From the NCBI GenBank assembly GCA_030765245.1, contig JAVCCX010000074.1, positions 1 to 12,758 on the forward strand: a stretch of DNA of 12,758 nucleotides, read 5' to 3'. Below the pieces are notes generated by a model. It was not told where the DNA came from. It did not search any database and was given only the letters and a program-made list of their open reading frames with translations. This stretch comes from Candidatus Zophobacter franzmannii. Lineage in GTDB: Bacteria > Cloacimonadota > Cloacimonadia > Cloacimonadales > JAFGVF01. Below, in pieces: positions 1-6,937 of the stretch. The stretch's first letter is position 1. Each line of letters opens with the position of its first letter. Both the position numbers and the translations under genes were made by a program.

Positions 1-682
1 AGAAATCAACGCCTTGAGCTTCAGCTGCTATAACAGCATCACGAGCGAATTCACCCCATCTGGCTTCTGGGCCATAATAGTCATGATTATGTGGAAGAGT
101 AACCCAACCAACAACAGTAGAGTTGATAGTCAGTTGATCCCATGAGTTTTCTAAATAGTATTGTTTGAAAGAGCCATTTCCACCATAGTTGTTCTGGTTC
201 ATTAAGTTGTTAAAACTTGATTGTGAATATGATGTATTGGTGTCTGTGAAGTTTGCAAGAATAACAAGCATATTGTTAACACCAAGAGTTGGGAATCCAC
301 CCATTCTATCCATATTCTGATAATGTGAAGTGCTTTTAAATCTCTCAATCTGAGATGGGCTAAACCTAAGGTCTTGAGGAAGACTCTGGATGAATTGTAA
401 TTCTTCTGCAGTTCTTTCCCCAAGGTTGTTTGCCAGTACAGTACCAGGCATTATATCGGCACTAGCATCTCTTACGGCATATACTTTATATCCATCTGAA
501 TTAGATAATACGGTATAGCCATCAAGTGATGTACCCCAATGGACAAATTCGTCACCTTGGTTATACATTTCGAGAGTTGTACCATCCGGTTGCTGATAAG
601 TAATCGCAAACGGTGGTGCGGGTACGGCGGTAAGTGAAACGATGACTGTTACTAAAAACAGTACGCTAAGCAGTCTGTTCAT
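1..682 (-). CDS. M6-family (gingipain/immune-inhibitor-A-like) secreted metalloprotease, N-terminal part
   Basis: Reading leftward from ATG at 682 the frame stays open to the window edge, giving 227 residues; the rest of the gene lies outside. Residues 1-20 form a signal peptide (MNRLLSVLFLVTVIVSLTAV). Residues 22-70 match the N-terminal prosegment usual in these proteases: a PDG turn, 'GDEFVHWGTSLDGYTVL', then 'GYKVYA'. From about residue 135 the M6 catalytic domain begins ('GVNNMLVILANFTD', then 'SFKQYYLENSWDQLTIN' and 'VVGWVTLP'). The zinc motif HExxH would come later and is not in view, so activity cannot be judged. The start is supported by GGAG at 692-689, six bases upstream. Proteins of this type in FCB bacteria are often exported and carry a T9SS sorting tail, but that end is not visible. 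The family call is fairly secure; substrate unknown. Confidence 0.82.
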   Translation of the reverse strand, partial: MNRLLSVLFLVTVIVSLTAVPAPPFAITYQQPDGTTLEMYNQGDEFVHWGTSLDGYTVLSNSDGYKVYAVRDASADIMPGTVLANNLGERTAEELQFIQSLPQDLRFSPSQIERFKSTSHYQNMDRMGGFPTLGVNNMLVILANFTDTNTSYSQSSFNNLMNQNNYGGNGSFKQYYLENSWDQLTINSTVVGWVTLPHNHDYYGPEARWGEFARDAVIAAEAQGVDF

Positions 683-865
683 TATACACTCCATATATGT
701 TTATAATAATTATATCAATTAGATATGTGCAAAATTCTAATTACTAACTATTTGTAAAGCATATTCTCTTCCAGATAGGGGAATAATTATACTACATAAT
801 GGCAACTAAGGTGTGTAATAATGCATAATAAAGGATTAATGAAACGGGGAAAGTGTAGATAGAAA

Positions 866-895
866 GAGAGCCTGATATCAGGATGTCAGGCTCTC
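866..895 (-). terminator. Intrinsic terminator after the parvulin-like chaperone gene
   Basis: A perfect 10-bp stem (866-875 pairs with 886-895, GAGAGCCTGA/TCAGGCTCTC) with a 10-nt loop lies 27 bases past the stop of the chaperone gene. On the minus strand it is followed by TTTCT. An internal 12-nt palindrome (871-882) offers an alternative fold. The T tract is short, so efficiency is uncertain, but the position is right for ending that transcript before the M6 protease gene. Confidence 0.7.
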
Positions 896-922
896 AATAA
901 CTATATATGATTGATATATCTA

Positions 923-2953
923 CTAATTGTCTCCAATCAGTTCATCAATATTAACTTCACCGTTTTCGATTTGATCAAGCATAAATATAGCTGAGTCATT
1001 CAACTCACCTTTTGGATACTTTACAATCAATTCATTGAAGCACTTAACTGCACTATCGGTATCTTTCATATTCTCAGAATATGTAAAACCTTTCATGAAC
1101 ATTGCTTTGTAATCATTAACTCCATCAGCGTATGATTTGATTATCTGATCATAATAAATTACAGCATCGTTATACTTGCGTTGCTTGATAGCATTGTCTG
1201 CCATCTCAAAAAGCTCTTCAACTGTAAGCTTGATTGTTAACCTGTCATCATAGACTTTATAACCATAATCAACCATTAGAGCTGCTTTAACTTCATCACG
1301 AAGAGTAGTCTCAAGATTCTGCTTAGCACTCTTTTCAATTGTCGCTTTAACTTCATCCATAGGTCTGTATGTATCTTCTACAATATTTTCAACAGTGAGA
1401 CAAAGGATATCTCCATTCTTAGCTGTGAAAACGTCAGTAGTGGCATCCTGGTTTGTTTCGAAGATAAGCTTACTAAACGCTTCATCTCTGCCGTAACCGA
1501 AGATTATCTTGTTGTCATATATCTTCTCGATGAATCCATCATCATAGGAATTCGAAGCATATTTAGCATAAGCTTTCTTAATTGCAGCATCTCTTTTCTC
1601 AGCGTTCTTCTTAGTTGCTTTAATGGCAGCTTTACGACCTTTCTTTGCTGATTTTTCATCATCAAATTTAAACATACGGATTGATCTGTAACCTGGTACC
1701 TTGTATCTCTCAAGATTTTCTTGATAGTAGCTATTAATATCTTTGTCTTCAACAACCACATGATCAGATACAAGCTGTTTGTAGATCTCTCTAAGAATAA
1801 AATAGCGTTCAATCTGGCGTAATCTGTCAGGTTCATCAACGAAGTTTTCTCTACCCATTTCATCAACTTCCGCCATATACAGTAACTGAGTTGGATATCT
1901 TACAAAGAAGCTGTCTTCACCCCTTGCTTTCATATACATTGATTTTTCCTGAGCACCTAATTTATTGAACATCTCATAGAGAGTTTCAACAGTAAAATTG
2001 AGCTTTGGATAGGTAGAACTGATTACAACTTGCTGAAATAAATCTGTATCTGTTGGTAGAGTCGCAAGGTCGAGAGAATCAGCTATCTCATGATTTATAA
2101 CAACATCATACTTCTTCATCAACTTATCAATAAGTTTCTTATTAAACTCTCTCTCTATATTCTGATAAACTTTTGTGTCGATTGTAGATGCTGCATCTTC
2201 AAAGCCCTTTTGATAGCCTTCAACTCTATCAGTAACCATATAAAGATGGAAATCACCTTCATGTTCTATAGGACCATAAATTGCAGTCTCAGAAACAGCT
2301 GATTCGTTAACAAGATTGTTTAAGAATTCATTCTGATTTAATCCGGGGATGTATCCATTTGATCTTATGCCCTTGATCACACCTTTGTTATTCTTTGAGT
2401 ATCCATTAGTATTATAACTTGTAGATACATCTGCCCATTTAGCTCCACCGTTAAGTTCAGCTAAAGCCTTTTCAGCATCTTCAAAGCTCTTGGTTTGGAG
2501 ATAGAGAATTGTAGTTTTAGGCATTTCATAAAACTCATCAAGATTCCCCATATAATACTTCTGTCTGTCTTTATCAGTTACTGACACTTTCTCTTGAACA
2601 TACTGTCTGTAATAGCTTGCAATATATAATTCACGAGTTGCATTGTCTGTCTTTTCAACAATTACAGGGTCTTTATCAATTCCCATGTCTAAGGCCTTAC
2701 GATAAAATACATCTTCTAGAATAAGCCCTTGAAGAATTTCTTTTTGACCATCTATTGTTTTATAGCGGTTCTGGTAATTAGGTGGAATTTTATCGATTCT
2801 CGCATCAAGATCACCCTTGAGGATTCTCCCCTTATCAAACTCAACAATAACAGTTTTAGGGTCAGGATTAGGTTTCTCATTAGTTGCACTCCATAGAGCA
2901 CAAGTTGCCATAATTATAATCAGAACAGTTACAAGCAGGAACTTTCGCTGCAT
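923..2953 (-). CDS. SurA/PpiC-type periplasmic parvulin-like chaperone with C-terminal TPR region
   Basis: A 676-residue exported protein. Residues 1-23 are a Sec signal peptide, probably cut after 'WSA'; Cys18 is not in a good lipobox. The N-terminal chaperone-like segment (about 35-140) contains 'DLDARIDKIPPNYQ' and helical 'YYRQYVQEKVSVTDKDRQKYY', typical of SurA/PrsA proteins. Two parvulin-like domains follow, about 145-245 and 420-525. Where active parvulins have a His in 'HIL', both copies differ ('TTILYL' and 'RSIRMF'), and the second is interrupted by a Lys/Ala-rich helix (434-467). Residues 577-665 resemble TPR repeats ('KQRKYNDAVIYYDQIIKSY', 'AVKCFNELIVKYPKGE'). The likely role is escorting outer-membrane or secreted proteins across the periplasm, perhaps as a non-catalytic holdase. 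AAGGAG at 2966-2961, seven bases upstream, supports the start. It is probably monocistronic: a 104-base gap precedes it and a terminator follows. Confidence 0.85.
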   Translation of the reverse strand: MQRKFLLVTVLIIIMATCALWSATNEKPNPDPKTVIVEFDKGRILKGDLDARIDKIPPNYQNRYKTIDGQKEILQGLILEDVFYRKALDMGIDKDPVIVEKTDNATRELYIASYYRQYVQEKVSVTDKDRQKYYMGNLDEFYEMPKTTILYLQTKSFEDAEKALAELNGGAKWADVSTSYNTNGYSKNNKGVIKGIRSNGYIPGLNQNEFLNNLVNESAVSETAIYGPIEHEGDFHLYMVTDRVEGYQKGFEDAASTIDTKVYQNIEREFNKKLIDKLMKKYDVVINHEIADSLDLATLPTDTDLFQQVVISSTYPKLNFTVETLYEMFNKLGAQEKSMYMKARGEDSFFVRYPTQLLYMAEVDEMGRENFVDEPDRLRQIERYFILREIYKQLVSDHVVVEDKDINSYYQENLERYKVPGYRSIRMFKFDDEKSAKKGRKAAIKATKKNAEKRDAAIKKAYAKYASNSYDDGFIEKIYDNKIIFGYGRDEAFSKLIFETNQDATTDVFTAKNGDILCLTVENIVEDTYRPMDEVKATIEKSAKQNLETTLRDEVKAALMVDYGYKVYDDRLTIKLTVEELFEMADNAIKQRKYNDAVIYYDQIIKSYADGVNDYKAMFMKGFTYSENMKDTDSAVKCFNELIVKYPKGELNDSAIFMLDQIENGEVNIDELIGDN

Positions 2954-3057
2954 AACATATCTCCTTATTCTATTAGATTTTATTAAATATTTTAACTGAT
3001 TTCTATTTTCTCAGATATTAGTCAAGTTTTAAGTTATAATGGGTATAATCACTATGG

Positions 3058-4350
3058 TTACAGTTTATTTGAGTGAATTATCTCTCCAACTAAGTCATAT
3101 TCCCAACTATCAATAATTTTCACTGTAACGATGTCACCAATTTTAGCTAAACCGGTAGTGATAAAAACAGAACCATCAATCTCCGGTGCATCATATTTAC
3201 TTCTGCCTTCGTATAGAATCCCATCTTCAGAACTCTCCGCATCAACAATAACATCAAGTTCTTTACCAATGAAGGAAGCCATAAAATCTTCAGAGATGGA
3301 TTGCTGAATCATCATGATCTCATCCTTACGATCAATTGCTTTGGTCTTGGAAACTTTACCTTTCATCATTGCTGCAGGTGTACCATCTTCAGGTGAATAA
3401 GTAAATACACCCAGTCTTCCAAACTTTATCTCTTTTATGAAATCAAGTAACTCATTATGGTCAGCATCTGTTTCACCCGGGAATCCGGAGATGAGTGTAG
3501 TACGAATCACAGCGTTAGGGATGGCAGTTCTGATTTTGTTAAAGACAGTCCTTTGTTCATCTGCCGTTATCTTTCTATTCATGGCTTTGAGCATTGAACT
3601 TGATGCATGCTGAACAGGTATATCAAAGTACGATATAATCTTCTCAGAACCTGCAATAGTCTCAATCAACTTATCAGTGACATGTGCCGGATGCATGTAT
3701 AGAATTCTAATCCACTCAAAACCTTCAATTTCTTCAAGTTTTTTGAGTAATTCAGGGAATTTTCTCTCTCCATAGAGATCAACCCCATATTGAGTTACAT
3801 CCTGAGCACTAACTATAAGTTCTTTTACTCCTTCTGAAGCTAAGAATCTTGCTTCTGCAACTATCTTCTCTATTGGCTCACTAATGAGTTCACCTCGAAT
3901 TCCGGGAATGGCACAATATGTGCATTTATTATCACATCCATCACTGATGCGTAAATATGCAAAATGTTTAGGTGTAAGAAGCTTCCTTCCGAGTTCCGGC
4001 TCTTCATCGCTAAAGAGTTTGTTAAACGAACGGAAGTCTTTTAAATCAATCAGATGGTCAACTTCAACTAGTTCATCCTTTAAGTCTTCTAGGTATCTTC
4101 CAACAAAGCAACCCGTTGCTACGAGTTTCTTCAACTTACCGGTTTTCCGATATTCATTCATCAACATTATTGTATCGATTGCTTCCTCTTTGGCTTCAAG
4201 AATAAAACCGCAAGTATTGATGATAATGAGTTCAGCATCTTCTGCTTTCTCAACTGCTTGATATCCATTCTTTTCTGTTAACCATGCGAACATCTCGCTA
4301 TCTACAAGGTTCTTGGGACATCCTAATGATTCTATATAGTATGTTTTCAT
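3058..4350 (-). CDS. rimO: Ribosomal protein S12 methylthiotransferase RimO
   Basis: A 430-residue radical-SAM methylthiotransferase, normal family length. RimO adds a methylthio group to a conserved aspartate of ribosomal protein S12. The N-terminal MTTase domain holds three cysteines for one [4Fe-4S] cluster: C11 ('SLGCPKNLVDSE'), C47 ('INTCGF') and C81 ('TGCFVGRY'). The radical-SAM cluster motif is C139-x3-C143-x2-C146 ('ISDGCDNKCTYCAIPGIRG'). 'DIPVQHAS' and 'RTTLISGFPGET' follow, and the C-terminal TRAM domain (about 363-425) carries 'YDAPEIDG', which together with the SDGC motif favours RimO over the tRNA enzyme MiaB. Its ATG overlaps the stop of the upstream thiamine-binding-family gene by 4 bp (ATGA), so the two are probably translated in a coupled way. 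No strong Shine-Dalgarno sequence of its own is visible. Confidence 0.96.
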   Translation of the reverse strand: MKTYYIESLGCPKNLVDSEMFAWLTEKNGYQAVEKAEDAELIIINTCGFILEAKEEAIDTIMLMNEYRKTGKLKKLVATGCFVGRYLEDLKDELVEVDHLIDLKDFRSFNKLFSDEEPELGRKLLTPKHFAYLRISDGCDNKCTYCAIPGIRGELISEPIEKIVAEARFLASEGVKELIVSAQDVTQYGVDLYGERKFPELLKKLEEIEGFEWIRILYMHPAHVTDKLIETIAGSEKIISYFDIPVQHASSSMLKAMNRKITADEQRTVFNKIRTAIPNAVIRTTLISGFPGETDADHNELLDFIKEIKFGRLGVFTYSPEDGTPAAMMKGKVSKTKAIDRKDEIMMIQQSISEDFMASFIGKELDVIVDAESSEDGILYEGRSKYDAPEIDGSVFITTGLAKIGDIVTVKIIDSWEYDLVGEIIHSNKL

Positions 4351-4658
4351 TTGTTCATCTTTTGTTCTACAGACGCAACCTTACCCTGCATTCTGTGTTT
4401 CTTTGAGCGACGATAGTCCATCTTAACAGTTATACCAACTCTCTCATAATCAGGAGCTATAGTCTTGAATACTTTATCAACAAGAGCCATTACATCATCA
4501 AAGCTTCCTTCAACAATAGACCCCATCGGTGTAAGCATATGCTCTGTCTTAGTATCTGCCTGAATAATATTACAGACCTTTGCCACAAAAGGTGATAGGC
4601 TTGGACCTATATCGTAAGTTACTACTACTATATCGCATATCACATTATAATCATTCAT
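4347..4658 (-). CDS. MTH1187/YqgV-family thiamine-binding protein
   Basis: A 103-residue cytoplasmic protein of the MTH1187 family (formerly DUF77; small ferredoxin-like fold, some members shown to bind thiamine). Recognisable features are 'DIGPSLSPFVAKVCNII', the family signature 'HMLTPMGSIVEGSFDDVMALVDKVF' (about residues 40-64) and a basic end, 'RVGITVKMDYRRSKKHRMQGK'. It runs directly into rimO with a 4-bp ATGA overlap. AGGAGG at 4668-4663, four bases before the ATG, is the strongest ribosome binding site in the window and probably serves both genes. What the protein does for the cell is not settled for the family, and no thiamine riboswitch was seen upstream. Confidence 0.88.
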   Translation of the reverse strand: MNDYNVICDIVVVTYDIGPSLSPFVAKVCNIIQADTKTEHMLTPMGSIVEGSFDDVMALVDKVFKTIAPDYERVGITVKMDYRRSKKHRMQGKVASVEQKMNK

Positions 4659-4680
4659 TTTGCCTCCTAGTTCATTACTT

Positions 4681-4732
4681 CCTCGCCCTTCTTGTCTCGG
4701 CGTAGCTTTACGCGAAGATGGATAGGGAGAGG
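4681..4732. repeat. Imperfect palindromic intergenic element (long hairpin)
   Basis: In the 101-base gap between the pyruvate kinase stop and the MTH1187-family start, three nested pairings can be read: 4681-4688 with 4725-4732 (CCTCGCCC/GGGAGAGG, one mismatch), 4690-4693 with 4715-4718 (TCTT/AAGA) and 4700-4704 with 4709-4713 (GCGTA/TACGC, loop GCTT). The more G+C-rich stretch stands out from its surroundings and has the look of a dispersed palindromic repeat. It could also act as an attenuator or RNA-stability element between pyk and the downstream pair; it lacks a good T tract on the minus strand. Confidence 0.55.
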
Positions 4733-4759
4733 ATTGAGGTGAGGGGTTGACTTTAGTTA

Positions 4760-5767
4760 TTATACCAATCCCAATATCTCATCTTTATATTCTTCAGCTT
4801 TTTCAGCTATCGTCTTCATCATTTTCACAGATTCAACAGGATATTTACCAATTGCGCTTTCGTCAGAAAGTGTTACTCCTGAAGCTCCATCCAGTACAGC
4901 ATTTGCAATATCAGTAACTTCTGCTCTAGTAGGCAAAAGGTTGTTTGACATTGATGATAACATCTGTGTAGCCACAAAACCTTCTTTACCGGCGTTGTTG
5001 CACTTCTTCAAAATCAGCTTTTGATAATATGGGATCAACTCCAAAGGATTTTCAACCCCCATATCTCCTCGAGCGACAAAGAAACAATCACCTTCTTCGA
5101 TAATTTCGTCAATACAATTCAACGATTGTCGTGACTCAAACTTTGCCACAATCTCTGGTTTCTTCTTATCTGATGACTGTTCTATTAACTCTCTATAATA
5201 TCTTATATTCTCAGCATTCTGGACAAAAGATACAGCAAGATAATCTGCTTTTATTTTCAATGCATACTGCAAATCAGATACATCTTTGTGAGATACAAAA
5301 TCATGCGGATATTCAATCTCAGGTAAAGATACATGTGCATTAGGTAAAAGCTGACCTTGTCCCGATAAACTAATGCGGATAGTGTTATCAACAACTATAA
5401 CTTTACCTTTGAATTTCCCATCTTGAAGTAAAACACTCATTCCATGTGTTAATTGTTTTTCCCATCCTGGTAACGAAACATGCACACCATCTTTGGAAAG
5501 CTCTATAATACAATCACCAGAGCAATCTAATGGTTTCGTAAGTCCTAATAGACGGACTTCCGGACCGGCAAGGTCTATCATTATCATTGCCTTGATACCA
5601 GATATTTTCTCAGCATCTAGTATTGATTCAAGCAAATCATCTGCCTGTGCATGTGTACAATGAGACATGTTGACTCTGAAGACATTAGCTCCAGCTTCGA
5701 GCATCTTCGCCAGTATTTCAGGAGTTCCATTGTATCTGCTAATAGTTACAATTATCTTAGTTTTCAT
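4760..5767 (-). CDS. pyk: Short pyruvate kinase lacking the C-terminal domain
   Basis: A 335-residue protein with the A (TIM barrel) and B domains of pyruvate kinase (phosphoenolpyruvate + ADP to pyruvate + ATP) but not the usual C-terminal regulatory domain; family members are normally about 470 residues or more. Key residues are present: R31/N33/S35/H36 ('FRVNMSH'), D65 and E70 ('DLAGPEVR', where Glu is the residue linked to potassium dependence), K209 and E211 ('IVAKFES'), D235 ('VARGDMGVE') and T267 ('ATQM'), followed by 'PTRAEVTDIANAVLDG'. The K-D and D-T spacings (26 and 32) equal those of the muscle enzyme. Departures: 'TISRYNG' for the usual TIGP(A/S)S, 'HC' for HG, 'LA' for TK, and 'SDESA' for SGETA. 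It ends cleanly with no room for a frameshifted C domain before the next gene. No clear Shine-Dalgarno; TTGACA lies at 5804-5799, 31 bases upstream. Either a minimal catalytic form or a paralogue with altered function. Confidence 0.83.
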   Translation of the reverse strand: MKTKIIVTISRYNGTPEILAKMLEAGANVFRVNMSHCTHAQADDLLESILDAEKISGIKAMIMIDLAGPEVRLLGLTKPLDCSGDCIIELSKDGVHVSLPGWEKQLTHGMSVLLQDGKFKGKVIVVDNTIRISLSGQGQLLPNAHVSLPEIEYPHDFVSHKDVSDLQYALKIKADYLAVSFVQNAENIRYYRELIEQSSDKKKPEIVAKFESRQSLNCIDEIIEEGDCFFVARGDMGVENPLELIPYYQKLILKKCNNAGKEGFVATQMLSSMSNNLLPTRAEVTDIANAVLDGASGVTLSDESAIGKYPVESVKMMKTIAEKAEEYKDEILGLV

Positions 5768-5836
5768 ATAGTTGGTAGTTTTTTAATGTTAGGGTTACTG
5801 TCAATGATGTAATGAGAAGTATATATGAAATTCTAT

Positions 5837-5864
5837 TTGACAATATTTAACTGATAATTAAAGT
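5837..5864 (+). promoter_or_regulatory. Sigma-70-like promoter of the AbiE operon
   Basis: A perfect -35 box TTGACA (5837-5842) is followed after 16 bases by TAAAGT (5859-5864), a 4/6 match to TATAAT. Transcription would begin within the left arm of the inverted repeat at 5866-5901, so a repressor bound there would block initiation. The -35 is convincing; the -10 is a best guess. Confidence 0.5.
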
Positions 5865-5865
5865 C

Positions 5866-5901
5866 TGTTCATAAATAAGCTATGTTCATTATTTATGAAC
5901 A
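5866..5901. promoter_or_regulatory. Inverted-repeat operator of the AbiE operon
   Basis: Two perfect 13-bp arms (5866-5878 TGTTCATAAATAA; 5889-5901 TTATTTATGAACA) are separated by 10 bases, with arm centres 23 bp apart, about two helical turns. A third copy of the half-site TGTTCAT lies at 5883-5889, so the site holds two direct and one inverted TGTTCAT. It sits between the promoter and the ribosome binding site of the antitoxin gene. AbiEi antitoxins are known to repress their own operon by binding inverted repeats; that this site does so here is inferred. Confidence 0.72.
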
Positions 5902-5902
5902 C

Positions 5903-5908
5903 GGAGGT
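5903..5908 (+). promoter_or_regulatory. Shine-Dalgarno GGAGGT that decides the abiEi start
   Basis: GGAGGT at 5903-5908 lies three bases before an in-frame GTG at 5912. The earlier in-frame ATG at 5882 has no Shine-Dalgarno sequence and lies inside the operator. The GTG is therefore the more likely start. Confidence 0.7.
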
Positions 5909-5911
5909 ATT

Positions 5912-6937
5912 GTGAACACTAAAGAAACTGATTTAGTTGAAAGAGCTATTGCGACAGCATTAAGTAAGCTGATTACAAACTCAATCAAACTTACTATTAA
6001 CATTAATTCAGAGTTAGGAATCGATGGGCTATTAACGGTAAGTTATCTCGATTCACCAAAAATTGATTATGTAATTGAAGTGAAAAAGTATATCCAAAGT
6101 CTAGCATTTCTAAGTGTATCTAATAATAACTTCAACAAAAATACAATTCTAATTACTGAGTTTCTATCAGAATCGATAATAGAGTATTTACTTAGTAATA
6201 AAATTCAATTTATTGATACAGCAGGAAATATATACTTAGAAAACAAATTCTTTTTAATTCAATCTACAGGAAAACCACGCCCGAAAATGCTAAGTGTACC
6301 TCAAGTAAGTAGAGCATTCAGTAAAAAGGGGTTAATCGTTGGATTTCATTTTTTACTAAATGAAGAATTATTGAATCGTAGTTACAGGTTTATATCAGAA
6401 ATCACAGGAGTCTCATTAGGTTCGTTAAAATGGATTTTCTATCATTTAAAGAACGAAGGATTTATTGTAATCAATAACTCAAACAAGAAGGAATTGATTA
6501 ATAAAAAGGATTTTCTCTCAAAATGGATAACTGCGTATCAAGAGAAATTACGACCTTCATTAATTGTTGGAAAGTATAGGTTTGCTAAACAAGAGGATAG
6601 AAAGAAGTATCTAGAAATACTTGAGAATCAAAATGATTCTCTATGGGGTAGTGAACCAGCAGCAGAAGTAATTGATGGATATTTAAAATCAAAAGTGTTC
6701 ACAATTTACAGTGATCAGTCCGAAAGTAGTTTGGTAAAAGGATTTAAACTTATTAATGATCCTAACGGTGATATTGAGATAGTCAGAAAATTTTGGAAAT
6801 CTGAATTTTTACCGGTTGCTAAGAGCACAAAAACGGTGCCGTTAATCTTAATCTATGCAGACTTAATAATATCAGGTTATAGTAGAAATCTGGAAGTTGC
6901 TGAAAGATTGCGAGAAAAGTATGACTTATTTAATTAA
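5912..6937 (+). CDS. AbiEi-family type IV antitoxin / autorepressor (AbiEi_2 type)
   Basis: 341 residues from GTG 5912 (351 if ATG 5882 is used). Antitoxins of this family oppose an AbiEii nucleotidyltransferase and repress their own operon. The N-terminal part (about 30-120) reads 'IDYVIEVKKYIQ', then 'NTILITEFLSESIIEYLLSNKIQFIDTAGNIYLENKFFLI', a layout typical of the family and reminiscent of a PD-(D/E)XK fold core (D52, E56, K58). A winged-helix segment follows at about 155-190 ('RFISEITGVSLGSLKWIFYHLKNEGFI'). The C-terminal half has the family signatures 'LWGSEPAAEVIDGYLKSKVFTIYS' (244-267) and 'IYADLIISGYSRNLEVAERLREKY' (314-337). Its 3' end overlaps the toxin gene by 17 bp, the usual antitoxin-first order. 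It looks more A+T-rich than flanking genes and breaks the run of minus-strand genes, suggesting acquisition. Confidence 0.85.
   Translation: MNTKETDLVERAIATALSKLITNSIKLTININSELGIDGLLTVSYLDSPKIDYVIEVKKYIQSLAFLSVSNNNFNKNTILITEFLSESIIEYLLSNKIQFIDTAGNIYLENKFFLIQSTGKPRPKMLSVPQVSRAFSKKGLIVGFHFLLNEELLNRSYRFISEITGVSLGSLKWIFYHLKNEGFIVINNSNKKELINKKDFLSKWITAYQEKLRPSLIVGKYRFAKQEDRKKYLEILENQNDSLWGSEPAAEVIDGYLKSKVFTIYSDQSESSLVKGFKLINDPNGDIEIVRKFWKSEFLPVAKSTKTVPLILIYADLIISGYSRNLEVAERLREKYDLFN

Noticed and set aside
726..734. DnaA box TGTGCAAAA near the M6 protease promoter
   Set aside because: An isolated match to a loose 9-mer in A+T-rich DNA, with no second site or symmetry nearby.
923..2953. Lipoprotein signal on the chaperone (Cys18)
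   Set aside because: The residues before Cys18 (M-A-T) do not make a good lipobox; a normal signal-peptidase I site fits better.
4659..4759. Thiamine (TPP) riboswitch upstream of the thiamine-binding-family gene
   Set aside because: The gap is only 101 bases and holds an unrelated palindrome; the conserved TPP-aptamer segments were not found.
4659..4759. Frameshifted C-terminal domain of pyruvate kinase
   Set aside because: Only about 100 bases separate the stop from the next gene and they form a palindromic element, with no readable C-domain remnant.
6897..6920. Longer toxin start at TTG 6897
   Set aside because: A rare start codon without a good ribosome binding site; ATG 6921 has GAGAA at proper spacing and keeps the whole catalytic domain.
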